From Platerodrilus igneus (lineage: Eukaryota > Arthropoda > Insecta > Coleoptera > Lycidae), in contig JARFIW010001215.1 in NCBI GenBank assembly GCA_036346225.1, forward strand, positions 3,296,501-3,360,500: DNA of 64,000 bases. The letters run 5' to 3'. Position 1 is the stretch's first letter; every line of letters begins with the position of its first letter. The position numbers and the translations under genes were made by a program. Below the pieces are notes generated by a model. The model saw nothing but the letters and a program-made list of their open reading frames with translations. It did no database searches and was not told the DNA's origin. This document shows, one piece after another, positions 21,241-32,838 of the stretch.

Positions 21241-21478
21241 TGAGCATGTAATTATATTTGTGACGTAGTAATTAACAATGTTAAAACCAGAAAATTTTAA
21301 AAGTCATAGGTTTTTGCGATATTCTGAAAACAGCACATTACTGTTTGAAAAAATGCTTTTAAATATTAAACACTTATGGCTTATAAAGAACTCATTTCTA
21401 ACATCCTTGCGGTTTTAGATTTTCTCGAATAATGGTTGGTTAAAGCATATGTCATAGATGTGCAAAAAAAAATTTAAA

Positions 21479-22012
21479 GGTTTAGGACTTTTAAAAGTGT
21501 AACTTTGCAAGGAGTGAACCGATTTTAAATCTGTTTACAGATTCGAATTCTGTGTAAAATTATAAACCAACAAGATGTATTGCATGACTAAAAATTTATA
21601 AGGACGACCATAAAATCGCTATCAGCAGAAAATCTTAAAATAAAGGTAGCTCCCTGGGGGATGATGCAATCTAAAAAATTCCTAGAGATTTAATAGCTGA
21701 GAAAATTTTAATAATAATTGATACCAAACAAGATAGGTTTATCTCGAAAGATGCAATGGCTAGTCGAAGAAAACTATTTGGTTCAGATGTGTGTGGAAAT
21801 GTGGATGCTTGTGGAAATGTGGAGATGAATCTCCGCATTTCTTCTTCACGGGAATTTACATTTCCGCATTTCCTCCTAGGAGTCCCTCCACCACATTTCC
21901 TCCTTATGAGGACTTACATCTCCGCATTTCCTCCTAGGAGTCCTTCCACCACATTTCCTCCTTATGGGGATTTACATGTAAATGTGGGATTCGGGTGGAA
22001 ATGTGGGCACAG
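21479..22012 (+). mobile_element. Detached terminal fragment of the Polinton-like family
   Basis: Aligns with 16490-16980 (right arm, plus strand): AAGTGTAACTTTG, AAATCTGTTTACAGATTC, AAGATGTATTGCATGACTA, GATACCAAACAAGATAGG and TACATGTAAAT...GTGGGATTC all recur in the same order. It lacks the last ~40 bp of the element. Two tandem copies of a 58-bp unit (CCGCATTTCCTCCTAGGAGT...) lie at about 21864-21975. The open frame 21756-22040 is an artefact of these repeats. Confidence 0.75.
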
Positions 22013-22029
22013 ATGCCCCATGAACCTCC

Positions 22030-22440
22030 TACTGGTATAGTTTGCGTTGAAGAAGATCCTGATATTCAAGGATCTCCCGTAATATTTAACAGTAAAGAAA
22101 ATAGTAACATGTTTATACTGGTCCATTGTTACTTGTAATAATAAACTTTAATTTGTAGATATCGTAGAACATTCCACAGCCAATACTGCACCTCCAGTTG
22201 TAGAAACGTTAGGACTTAGTACTTGATAATGAATTTATTATTCGTTATGAAAGTTGTAAAATTAACTTTTATTAAATACTTTTTAGGGAATGACATTGCA
22301 CATGAACGGGCGGTGGAACATACTTCAACATTACCGGAAAATACAACTCCATCTAGAAATGGCAATTTAAGTACGCGACGATTTGCAACCATTTGTAACC
22401 ATTGTTGTGGAGGTTTCCATCAGTTGGCATACATTTAGAA
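22030..22440 (+). pseudogene. Possible exons of a Harbinger-type accessory protein
   Basis: Three exon-like pieces are separated by AT-rich spacers with acceptor-like ends (TTAATTTGTAG at about 22158, TACTTTTTAG at about 22287). They read EEDPDIQGSPVIF, then IVEHSTANTAPPVVETLGLST, then NDIAHERAVEHTSTLPENTTPSRNGNLSTRR. It lies upstream and opposite in strand to a Harbinger transposase fragment, as accessory Myb/SANT genes do. No SANT motif is visible, so this is inference from context. Confidence 0.25.
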
Positions 22441-22571
22441 TTATTCCAGATATGGGAACCGTGAGTGCTCTTTGGGAATCGAGCATTTACATTTAATACT
22501 CTTGCATTTACATCACATATCTGTTAATATGATTAAATTACTCTGATAAAATAAACCTGCACTACTTACTA

Positions 22572-22646
22572 ATTGTACATTAATTAAATGGTAGCCCTTT
22601 CTGTTCACATACAATGCATTGTTAATGTTTGGAGGATATATAGCCA
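22572..22646 (-). pseudogene. PIF/Harbinger transposase exon fragment
   Basis: On the minus strand it reads AIYPPNINNAL...RKGYH-INVQL-type sequence, matching the conserved block downstream of the first catalytic Asp in HARBI1-like transposases. A GTAAGT donor follows directly on the minus strand. A LINE 3' end adjoins at 22647. A second, longer fragment of the same type is at 27238. Confidence 0.6.
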
Positions 22647-22855
22647 TCATCATCATTTTGTTTTGGACCTTACTTAAGTTCGGTTTGACGCAGCTCTAAC
22701 TTCTTTTCTATTCTGTGTTAATCTAAAAAGTTCTACATTCCCTTCACAACCTAAACTTCTAATAATTTGACTAATATAGCTTGGTCTAAGTCTTCCTACA
22801 CTCTTCTATCTTTTTCTTATCTACCAGCCTCTACATAGATATTAGCAACCTGATG
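22647..22855 (-). mobile_element. Non-LTR retrotransposon (LINE) 3'-end fragment
   Basis: Matches 25705-25870: CTTACTTAA, GTCGGTTTGACGCAG, TTCTATTCTG, CCTTCACAACCTAAA and CTAATAATTTGACTAATAT in the same order. It starts with an ATCATCATCAT tail-like run, as LINE 3' ends often do. Heavily truncated. Confidence 0.65.
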
Positions 22856-22949
22856 GTTGTTAAAGAATTCCAAAATGTTTACATGATTCCCATTTATAAG
22901 GAAATGAAACATTACCTGGTTATCCCCTCCATAAAAGGAAAAGTGTTAA

Positions 22950-23053
22950 ATTATATGTTATGGTAAGGCTTAAGCAACGAATCGCTGCCAACATGCCAGA
23001 CTGCTAACTAATTGTGAGTTATGTCGTGGAGACGTTTATTAAGTTATATGTTG
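22950..23053. repeat. Dispersed single monomer of the 93-bp satellite
   Basis: Shares ATATGTTATGGTAAGGCTTAAGC..., CGAATCGCTGCCAACATGCC and TAACTAATTGTGAGTTATG with the array at 25020-25675, about 2 kb away. Confidence 0.85.
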
Positions 23054-25019
23054 TAACAAATACGATTATACGATATATTACTAATTCATACATAGAGCTC
23101 CACTTATATTTAAATACTCAAAGTAAAATTTAAGATTTCTTCTATTTGTATGTATTTTGATACAATATCCCATTTTCTGCGTGTGCTTGAATAGTAACAT
23201 AGCCTCGTGGCCAAGCTTCATTATTTTACATCGGGATGTAATCAGCGTAGCAAGTGTTAAAAATGGTGTCAACGGATACCATGCCTTATTTTAGTTGTTG
23301 TATCCACCTAGTATAATCAAGAAAAATATATCTACGCGCAAGTACGGAATCATATCGAAGTAAAGTAAAACAATATGGAAACGCAAACACGTAATGTATA
23401 AAATTGCAAAGCAATAAATCTTTTGTATATAATTGTTGTGGAGCGCAAATTTAATGTAAGCATGTGATTTGTCGAGTTGTAGAGCAATAAATCTTTCGTA
23501 TATAATTATTGTGGAACACAGAAGCACTTTTGGATGTTAGTTGTATTGAAAGTACAGTCTTAAATGTTACTATGCAAGAGGGTTGAATTTTCCACATATT
23601 TTGGTTCGTATAGAGGTCAAGCCCGGGCACATGTATCAGCCGCGCGCACCTGCTAGTGTAAGTATCCAAGATGTTTAACGAATTTGGTCGCCTAGCAGAT
23701 TGTCTGTGGTGAGTCATCCTCAATTTTAGATCAATTTTCATTTCATAGAACCATTACTTACAATGTACAAATAATTTTTGAAAATTTTATATATGTTTAC
23801 TTAAATTTGGTGCACGAAATTTTTGTAAAATTTTTATGGTCATTTAAATTGATGCACGTAATATTTTGTTCAGAATTTAATAGTTGGATATTTCATAAAT
23901 GCTCTTATAATCACAGAGGAATTTCTATAAGATAATTTTTGAAGTTACAAGGTTATACTAAAATGTATTCGTAACTAAACATGTGATACGTTGATATTTG
24001 TTTGTTATATTATAGAGTATAATTTTTTGGCAGTACACTTGAAGTACAGCTTAATTCAATAAATAAGTGTTTTTGACCTTTGATTCCATCAAATAAATCA
24101 ATTAAAAATGTAGTTCTGTAATCTAAAAAAAGTCGGAGCATTTAATTTATTACTTGTAAACTCGAACAGGATCCTATTCAAGCATCATATATAAATTGTA
24201 AAATAATAATAAAAACACTATATTTCTTATAGAGAATTAACATGAATTTTTCAATTATAAATTCCTATGAATAATCAGAAATTAATACTAGATTTTAATA
24301 AAAGTAATTGTTTCGAAAGTTTTAGTACATATAACTTTGTACAAGCTATGTATATATATTTTTTTTGCAAATTAATAGAAAGGATAATAAGTTGTCTTAA
24401 AGCTTTTTTTCATTGAAGTCATCAGTAATTTTTCTATAGAAGCAGACAACCACATTTATAAATTTTTTGGTAGTGAAGAAAGATATATTATTGGTGTTGG
24501 TTTAAATTTTTTTTAAGTATAATTTTTACTAGTTGATCTTTCTATACTTTATTTTTTTGTGATAAAGTGACTAGGCTGTAACGTAGCCCTAGTCTAAAAA
24601 TGATTAGAAGTGAGTAAATTTTCAGATAGTACAAGATCGTCGTTCCCATTCCAGTTTGCAAAGTCATATATAAGTATTATTTTTATATGTTGCTCGTCAA
24701 AGATATTTTTTTTCTTTTCGAAGATTTCCGTATCTGATTTTCGGATTGATTCTTATTATAACATTTATTAAGATACGGTGGCGTCCAATAAAACTTCTTT
24801 TATTATCGTATACCATTCTACGACCCTAGCTCATAGCTCTGCCCTAAATTAAAGAAGCTTAGCTGGCTGGAAGATCTCTTTAGAGGGTACTTTTTACTCA
24901 AAGCCATATACAATCCTCCTTACCCTGGGCTTAGACTTTAAACAGGAACCCCTCGTAATCTATCGAGACTCAGCCGCCTATAAGGTAGAGTAGACACACT
25001 ATATATCTTTTGAGAAAAA
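23054..25019. other. AT-rich non-coding, one short duplication
   Basis: No gene recognised. At about 23395-23525 there are two imperfect ~75-bp direct copies containing AGCAATAAATCTTTtGTATATAATT and GTTGTGGAaCaCA words. Short minus-strand frames at 23081-23741 have no domains. Confidence 0.4.
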
Positions 25020-25675
25020 GTGCGTAACAATGTTGTGGTAAAGCTTAAGCAGCGAATAGCTGCCAACATGCCAGACCGCTAACTAATTGTGAGTTATGTC
25101 ATGGGGACGTTTATTAAGTTATATGTTATGGTAAGACTTACGCAGCGAATCGCTGTCAACATGCCAGGCAGCTAACTAATTGTGTTATGTTTTGGAGACG
25201 TTTATTAAGTTATATGTTGTGGTAAAGCTTAAGCAGCGAATCGCTGCCAACATGCCAGACCGCTAACTAATTGTGAATTATGTCATGGAGACGTTTATTA
25301 TGTTATATGTTATGGTAAGGCTTAAGCAGCGAATGGCTGCCAACATGCCACACCGCTAACTAATTGTGAGTTATGCCATGGAGACGTTTATTAAGTTATA
25401 TGTTATGGTAAGGCTTAAGCAGCGAATCGCTGCCAACATGCCAGACCGCTAACTAATTGTGAGTTATGTCATGGGGACGTTTACTAGGTTATATGTTATG
25501 GTAAGGCTTAAGCAGCAAATCGCTGCCAACATGCCAGACCGCTAACTAATTGTGAGTTATGCTATGGGGACGTTTATTAAGTTATATGTTATGGTAAGGC
25601 TTAAGCAGCGAATCGTTACCAACATGCCAGACCGCTAACTAATTGTAAGTTATGTCATGGTGACATTTAGCTAAC
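25020..25675. repeat. 93-bp satellite array, seven copies
   Basis: The TTATGGTAA or TTGTGGTAA word recurs at about 25033, 25126, 25217, 25310, 25403, 25496 and 25589, giving a period of 91-93 bp. Each unit includes GCAGCGAATCGCTGC, a perfect hairpin-forming core, and GCTAACTAATTGTGAGTTATG. Copies differ by a few substitutions. Confidence 0.95.
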
Positions 25676-25704
25676 TGATTTTTATTTATTTATTTTTTTT
25701 GTTT

Positions 25705-27240
25705 TGTTTTCAAACTTACTTAATGTCGGTTTGACGCAGTTCTAAATTTTTTTCTATTCTGAGCTAGTCTAAGAAAGTCCCTTACCCTTCACAACCTAAA
25801 TCTCTAATAATTTGACTAATATTGCTTTGTCTAGGTCTTCCTACTCTATTTTTATTTGGTAGTCTATAATCTAGGACCTTACTAAATAGTCCCTCATGTC
25901 TTAACTGGTACCCTATCATTCTATCTCTCATGATCTTTAATTGTTTCCACATACAGAGTTTCTCACCTATCCTTCTATAAACTTCCTCATTTGTTACTCT
26001 ATCTGTCCAACTAATAATTAACATTCTCCTATGACACCAAGTTTCAAAATCTTTTATATTTTTCATATCTACCTCTTTAATTGTCCAAGGCTCACTACCG
26101 TATAATAGAACGCTCCATACGTACGACTTTGAGAAACTTTTTCTTTTATCTAAACTAATACTATTAGCTATTAGTAAGTTTTTTTTTAAACATTTTTCTA
26201 GCTTGCGCTATTCTAGCTACTATATCCCTTCTGCTACGTCCATCCTTGTAATTATATTACCTCATCATCATCATTGGGTCTTCAGTCCTGAAACTGGTTA
26301 GACGCGTACCATCATTGTTTCCTATTCTGAACTAACCTACAGATCTTATTCTTAACTTTCCGATCGCATCCTCCAAAGTAGTCCCCTCCCGGAGATCCGA
26401 ATGGGGGACTATTTTAACTCCGGAATCTTTTACCCCAGAGAATGCCATCATTTTATTATAATTTAGGTACGCTGTGTACTTGGGAGATAATGTGGTGGTT
26501 TTCCGTTGCCTTCCACATCGCGGTAGTGTGTCTTAGACTGCCATACCGACACCTATGGTCTCTGCCAATCTAAGTACCGAAAGAGCCGCTGCCCTCTTTC
26601 GGGGACCTGTTTTAGTCTGGTTCCTCACAAACGACCTTACTACTATGGTTGGACCTGTAGTTTGGCTTTTTAGCTCATTAGAACACGCAAGCCATTCCAC
26701 CTGTTCTAGTAATCTAGAACTTCGGCAAGGTGCAGGTCCATTCGAAATGGTTATATTACCTAAATAGCACAATTCATTTACCTTTTCTAACTCCGTATTA
26801 CCTATTTTTAATTTTGGTTTAGAACTAGGCTGTAATTCACATGTCTTTATCTTTGTCTTTCCTGAATTAATCCTCATATTATAGTTGTAGTCTGTAGTAT
26901 CTCATCTAAAATATTTAAAAACTCTTCTAACTCTTTTCATCTGCAAAACGTAACGTGTCTATTTTCTGTCCCTGTACACTGATACCTATCTCTTTTCTCT
27001 CTCTAGCTAAGTTTAAAGCTTCCTCAATATAAACATTAAAAATCAAGAGAGATAGTATACAGCCTTGTCTAACACCATTTCTAATCTTAGCTTCCTTTTC
27101 TATTTTATCAAATCTAATTACTACACTTTGGTTTTATATAGACTGTAAATAATTTTTCTATCCCTATGAGAGATTTTTATTTTTCGCAAAACTCTGAACC
27201 CAACATCCCAATTAACCCTATCAAATGCTTTATCTAAATT
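25705..27240 (-). pseudogene. Non-LTR retrotransposon (LINE) reverse transcriptase fragment
   Basis: On the minus strand the RT motifs read NLDKAFDRVNWD (27235-27200), GVRQGC...FNVYIEEAL (about 27085-27020), a QGQKIDTLRFADE catalytic block (about 26965-26930), then INSGKTK, YLGN (about 26870-26760) and, after an insertion, the C-terminal region 26066-25782 (WCHRRMLIISWTDRVTNEEVYRRIGEKL...GRPRQSNISQIIRDL). That order is typical of LINE RT and thumb. It is 5'-truncated before the first RT motifs, frameshifted, and split by a SINE-like insertion at 26263-26750. No endonuclease domain remains. The clade is uncertain. Confidence 0.75.
26252..26761 (-). mobile_element. SINE-like insertion in LINE, 11-bp target duplication
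   Basis: The 488-bp insert (26263-26750) interrupts the LINE and is flanked by TTATATTACCT on both sides (26252-26262 and 26751-26761). On the minus strand it ends in (ATG)n (CATCATCATCAT on plus), a typical tail for target-primed reverse transcription. It is GC-richer than its surroundings and has no RT. The ORFs that cross it (26533-26877 minus, 26555-26767 plus) are chimeric or chance. Its partner LINE was not identified. Confidence 0.75.
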
Positions 27241-27905
27241 GTACATTAATTGAATGGTAGCCCTTTCTGTTCACATATGTGTTCATGATATAATGCATTG
27301 TTAACGTTTGGAGGATATATAGCCACATGTGTACAGTCCAAACAACCAATTACACCTGGAAAATTATGCTTTATTTAGTATCTACAACCAAAAACATACC
27401 AAACAATAGACGACACACCACATCCAATCCATACGCAACGTCGCACCGCTACAAGGCACACGACAAACCATTAAAAAACTACCACGCCGACTACTAGATG
27501 TGTGACATGACATCAGACAAGCACTCCAGACCGGAACTAGTTGGCTAAATAAAAAAACAACTAGGACACAACACGAGATTCAGACCACTAGGTGGAAAAA
27601 CATACACCTAGAACACTTGCACGACAAATGATACACACAAGACAGCAGAAACCACAAGGATAACGCTGACTACTAGACGCGCCCTGAGAGGGCAGGATCA
27701 ACTAGGAGAGAATCTACAACGCAGAATGTAAAAAATATATCAAATTTTCTATTGCTTACTCATTGCAGGCTTTTGAAGTTCTTGAATGTTTCCTAGAAAA
27801 CGAATATAACGTTTAAATATTTCTGATCTGTTTAATGCATCCACGACTTGTTGGATAGATCGACTAACTGAGATTGGCTGATTTATGGCTGCATAAATAT
27901 TTTGT
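27238..27905 (-). pseudogene. PIF/Harbinger transposase (HARBI1-like), two exon fragments
   Basis: The upstream exon fragment (27905-27745) gives INQPISVSRSIQQVVDALN and YIRFLGNIQELQ, the helical region before the catalytic core. The downstream fragment (about 27365-27241) gives FPGVIGCLDCTHVAIYPP, which holds the first DDE aspartate, and EQKGYHSINVQ. Between them are about 370 bp with donor-like GTAAGC and acceptor-like TTGTAG, plausibly an intron but of odd A/C-rich composition on plus. The LINE at 25705 truncates the 3' side. The second and third catalytic acids are absent. Confidence 0.65.
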
Positions 27906-28546
27906 CCAATGCCTAACTAGTAACTACCATATGCCAAAAAATTGAATGTTGTTAAAACCTACAATCGTCCAATTATAAACTGACAAAATTTACAAGAGAC
28001 CATACCTCGGTGGTAACATCGACTGCAGAACCTCTTGTTTGTTGCCCTAAAAAGGTCCTACTAAATTTATACGTTCTACAACCATGCCTTTATCCAAACG
28101 TTATGTTCTACAAAATTGACTATCCGATAAAATGCACAAAGGGCTCATCTCTAGAATGTAAAATACGCTGGGGAGCACCTTGTAAAATTTCTGCTTCTTC
28201 CAAATCATTTAAGGCCTGAATAAATAAAAATTTCTTGAGAATTTGCCATCCTATAACCATAAACCGTTTTAACTTAACCTAACTTCTAAATGTTTTGAAT
28301 CTATAATTAACCTACTTTGGTGAGTAATAAAAATGTGCTATACATACCTAATAAATTTTATTTATATAAACAACTAATACACAAGTTAAATCGAAATACT
28401 TATACGCTTCATCGAAATTCTATTGCTAAATAACCATTAGTAACTTTTCGCACAGAAACATTTGTGTACGAATGACATCCACCGTTTGAGAATACGGCAT
28501 ACGAATTTCGCACGAAAAGAAACAAGATTCTATTAGTAAGTTATTC
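27906..28546. other. No recognised feature
   Basis: AT-rich sequence with only short frames (28010-28219 has no domain). It may include the 5' part of the Harbinger element. Confidence 0.3.
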
Positions 28547-28548
28547 TA

Positions 28549-29684
28549 AGAGGTGCGTTCAATAGTCCTTAGAAAATCCAAGAGATGGCGCTCGTAGTAC
28601 CAAAAATAATTTTTTTTAGAGTAAACAGCACTCCCAACTAGAGTTTCAGCCGTATCCATCACATAGTTTCATTTTTGTTGTTGATTGAAGTAAAAACTTG
28701 CATTTGATTATAACAACGGATAAAAGTGAGTTTCGAGCTGATTAAACACTAGTATTGAAGAGGGTTAACAGCGAAAGAAATCAAAACTAAGTTGGATGAA
28801 GTTCGTGGCACATGTGCTCCTGTATTTGCACTGTTTAAAATTGGGTGAATGAGTTTAAACGTAGCCGTGCATCCACAAAAGATGAACATCGTTCCGGACG
28901 CCCTATGGAAGTGTCTACTCCCGAAATGATTAACAAAATCCACGATATGAGTTTAAATGATCGACGAATAAAAGTGCACAAAATAGTTGAGGCCACAGGC
29001 ATATCGCAAGACGCAGTCGCTTGAATTTTGCACGAAGATTTGGCTGCGAAAAAATCTCGGCAAAATGGGTGCCGTGTTTGCTCACAGTGGAGAATAAACG
29101 CAATCGTGTGGTCGATTCTGAGGTTGTTTGGCGCTTTTCCGTCGCAATCCTGAGGATTTTCTGCTAAGACGGTGAAATCGGCCGTCAAGGTTATGGTCAT
29201 GGTCTTTTGGGATGCTCGCGGAATCATATACGTCGATTACTTGGAAAAGGGAAAAACGATAACAGGAGAGTATTATGCGTAGTTATTGGATCGGATGAGC
29301 TAAGAAATCAAGAAAAAACATCCTCGTTTGAAACGGAAAAAGAGCCTCTTTCATCAAGACAAAGCCCGGGTGCACACCTGCACAGTTGCAATTACAGCAT
29401 TCACCGTATTCGCCAGATTTAGCCTCCAATGACTTTTTCTTATTTACCGACTTGAAGAAATAGTTTGGCGGACAAAGGTTTACGTTTAACGAGGAGGTCA
29501 TCGCCCCAACAAATGCCTATTTTGAGGAGCTTCCAAAATCCTATTTCTGGATGGCTTAAAAAATTTGGAAAAATGCTTAGAAAAATGTATAGAGCTGAAG
29601 GGAGATTATGTTGAAAAATAAAAAAAAATCCACCCAAAAACAATGTTTTTCTACTTTTTCTAAGGACTTATCGAACGACACTCA
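28549..29684 (+). mobile_element. mariner-type DNA transposon, inactive
   Basis: 1,136 bp between TA dinucleotides (28547-28548 and 29685-29686). Imperfect terminal inverted repeats of about 28 bp: AGAGGTGCGTTCAATAGTCC at the left, and the inverse TGAGTGTCGTTCGATAAGTCC at the right. Size and TA duplication are typical of mariner. Confidence 0.9.
28756..29625 (+). pseudogene. mariner transposase pseudogene
   Basis: Translating across shifts gives EIKTKLDEVRGTCAPV, RSRASTKDEHRSGRP, EVSTPEMINKIHDM, RIKVHKIVEATGIS, ILHED, then YVDYLEKGKTITGEYYA, LFHQDKARVHT and LEKCIELKGDYVE near the end. These are the HTH and D,D34D-type catalytic blocks of mariner. There are multiple stops (for example near 28850, 29023 and 29280) and frame changes, so no product is possible. 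Confidence 0.85.
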
Positions 29685-29686
29685 TA

Positions 29687-30717
29687 TCAGTCTGGAGAAT
29701 CGCAGTGCTATTCGTTAAATGCAATATTGTACTATAATGTAGGTTTATAAGTTTACTTTAACACCTGAAACGTCTTATTTCTGATTGTGTTAAATCTCTT
29801 AAATGTATAACAGCAAACATTTCTGTTGTGAAATGTGAAGGTAGTTAAAGAGTAAGTAAAACCCAGTTTCTTTATATTGCAACACTTAAAGTTGGAAATG
29901 TAAGAATAATTTACGGCTGATCATAAACTTTCTACTTCAACAATAAACGCAATAAAACTGTGGACGTTGTCAATCATTCAAGCAGTGGTAAACCTAGGCA
30001 CTAAACTGCTGGAGATTATAGATGTCGTTATAAGAAACGTAAACACGAGAGACTCTTCTTAAAAACCAAAAGGTTACGAGGAATTTATGGTACCCCTAAT
30101 AAAATAGGAGAAGCACCCAAAATGGCTATTATTTATACAAAATGTTATCCAACATTGATTCATTTAAATCCTATTTCTGGTATTTTTACGCTTTTGTGCT
30201 ACTCAAATCTTTCAGTGGACAAAACTATTGTCAATCGCAACAAATTTCTAATAAATTCTGTATTGATACGTTTACGTTAATGTATCACGTCTGGCACCGG
30301 AGTAGAATAGTCCTAGGGATTTTTTTGTACTATTAAAAGACTCCTTATTAAAACCACATTCTTTTTCGCAACTCCTTTATATTCCTTGAAAAAAATGTTT
30401 ATTTCTTTTCAAGGAAGGTAAAGGAAAACCATCACCGGCAGAAAACGCAGTTCTAAAAGTAACAATTAAAAGTTTTCAAATAAAAGAAGCGTCAAGAATA
30501 ACAAGTGTCATGCATATGATCGCTTCAACAGCAGCACGTCAAATTCGTCGTCTTCTGCGCTTGTGGAACCTACGAAGTCAAATATCGTAATGCCAAAAGA
30601 AACCGAGACACCCAAATTAAAAATTTACAAAATCATTATTAAACTAAAACTAGTTTCCTAACGAAACATTTCGCTCACCGTAAAACCCAGTTTTACCTAA
30701 AATTAAAAGATAAATAT

Positions 30718-30723
<6 letters not shown>
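29687..30723. other. No recognised gene
   Basis: AT-rich sequence. A small hairpin TCCTTGAAAA...CTTTTCAAGGA lies at about 30379-30413. The frame 30142-30336 has no recognisable domain. Confidence 0.3.

Positions 30724-30765
<42 letters not shown>
30724..30765. repeat. (TA)n microsatellite
   Basis: A TA run preceding TTGCCGTG, the inverted 3' end of an LTR unit. Confidence 0.95.
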
Positions 30766-30767
<2 letters not shown>

Positions 30768-32799
30768 CCGTGTTCGCCCTCAGGATATTCAGGATTCTCA
30801 GTAGATTCGAAAATTAATTTATATTAATTTTTCAAAAATCGAAAATTTCACCAAAAATTAAAAAAATTTAAAAAATAAACTTCTTACCTAGATTCCTCTC
30901 TCTTCTTTACCTTAATTCTTCTTCAGTTCCCAGGCTAGCTCAGTTGGGCCTCTTCTTGGATACCTAGATTCACTATTATGCTCTGTATCGTTCACGCACA
31001 CTCTCAATAAAACCACAAAATACAACAATCATACAATATTTATTTATCACTATTTACAAATAAAAATCCATTATTATCCACATTTCTGTGATCAAGTTAC
31101 ACCTCTATAAATCCTAATTTTGTAATGTCCTGTATTTTAATTTAAATTATCAAACACGTAGAATGTACCCGGAGTAAATGGGCCCTGAATAATATCTTAT
31201 TTTTCATTCTTTCTTTATACTTTGATTTTAAATTAGTAAACTCTGGAGTATGGTGAGCTCATAATAACCCAGTTAATTATGAATAATGTATGCTGTTTAC
31301 CTTGCATACGCTGACTGCAAACAACAAAACCCATGTACTTGTCACAATAAAAATTTTAAATTCCTGATGGAACGTTAATAAGCTTTATATACCTTTAGAT
31401 TTCTATTTAAATGCCATAATACAGTTAGTTATACGTATTATTTTCAATACGCAAAATAATGCACAATACCTTCAAAATTCACTTTCACACGTTACACAAT
31501 ATTCATAATTTCATAGTTTATAACAACAACAATATTAAAGCGTTACCTGGAATTTCTCGAAGATCTCTGCTTCATTGACGATGCGATAAAGTAGTTTCGC
31601 TCTGCTCTGCCGACCACCTCTAGCTATTTGTAGAAGGACCTTGTTTAAGTTGTGCTGCTTGCGCTGCCTTCATGATGCATCCAATTCCAAATCCAAATTA
31701 ATTCCACTTCTTTCATAATCGCGTACTTTGGTTAAATTCAATTTCATTTACGTTTAATTACTTCACGTCACTTCACGAGCTTGTTTAAGATCAATGTTGC
31801 ACCTCAATAAATTTAGACTCGACACTTATTTGCGCATCAAATTATGAGGCCAACATTGTACTACATAATTTAAAATTATTTATACTTACAAACTCGGATC
31901 TGAAGCGATGTAAATACTATTAGAACGAAGTTAAAAGAGACGAAGTTAAAAGAGCGCAAGCCGTGCTAATTCATCGAGTATTTATATGCTTTGACTGTAA
32001 CCTCTCCGGACACTCTTACCGTAAAAATCTAATTTAAAATAACACGTTCTTAAAATTTTGGTTCAACCGTTTTCAAAATCCCCGAAATTTAGCGCACTGT
32101 TACGATATTTTCCAATAAACCTGACTTCAAATATCCCCGTGCTTGTCTGTTGTACAACTAACGATATCGACCAATAGTATATGCGTTGACGTTTTAAAAA
32201 TCCCGCCTATATTAACGCTATCCCTTGCTTATGCATATCATATGTTTCCTTCTAACCTTGTTTGAGTGGTAGAGAATCGATATTACTGTCCGCATTCTAT
32301 TCGCTCCATGTGGACCAAACTACGTGCTTTAGCGACTGTTATTTACCAATATTCTTTGAAATTTGTTTGTTATCTATAAAAATAAGAGGAACTTGACATT
32401 TAGAAAACATGCAGGTGTTTAATTAACCGACGTTTTAACACAACATTTCTAGGAGCTTCTTTTCATGGTATTTCAACCCAACCGATATATTTGTTTGTTA
32501 CCACGAAAGCTATTCACCTTGGATTCATTGATTTTTCATGCTTTTATGCATATTATACGTAAATAACCGTTCTATTAAACTCAATTAAATGAATAAATTA
32601 ATTGCATTGGCTTCTACAATTTATTTTCTTTGCAAACCTAACTAAATTTTATTCATTAATTGTAAATTTTTGTTAATACTTGTTACATTAAACTGAATTA
32701 ATGAAATAAATTTCGCACGTAATTTCTGGTTGTTTCCTCTATACAGGGTGTTTCAAATTGCTTTGTTTATAGTTAAATTTAACCTTTTAAAACCACTAC
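30766..32799 (-). mobile_element. Solo-LTR-like unit (minus)
   Basis: About 2.0 kb between (TA)n tracts. On the minus strand it begins TTGTAGTGGTTTTAAAAGG...CACCCTGTATAG, matching the start of the unit at 36548 (CACCCTGTGTAGAG), and ends CGAACACGGCA. It shares GAGCTAGCC (30935-30950 inverted), the GAGCTCA word and TACTCCAGAGT with the 36.5-kb unit. No PBS or tail follows, so it looks like a solo LTR. Confidence 0.6.
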
Positions 32800-32800
32800 A

Positions 32801-32838
<38 letters not shown>
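32800..32838. repeat. (TA)n microsatellite, imperfect
   Basis: A TA run with one ATAAATA interruption, between two LTR units. Confidence 0.95.

Noticed and set aside
25020..25675. CRISPR-like regular spacing
   Set aside because: The 93-bp units are contiguous with no unique spacers, so this is a satellite.
26533..26877. A single 114-codon ORF
   Set aside because: Chimera of LINE coding sequence and the SINE-like insert.
22572..27365. A 75-bp target-site duplication flanking the LINE
   Set aside because: The repeated segment is a conserved Harbinger exon with about 15 percent divergence by eye and an indel, so two transposase fragments explain it better.
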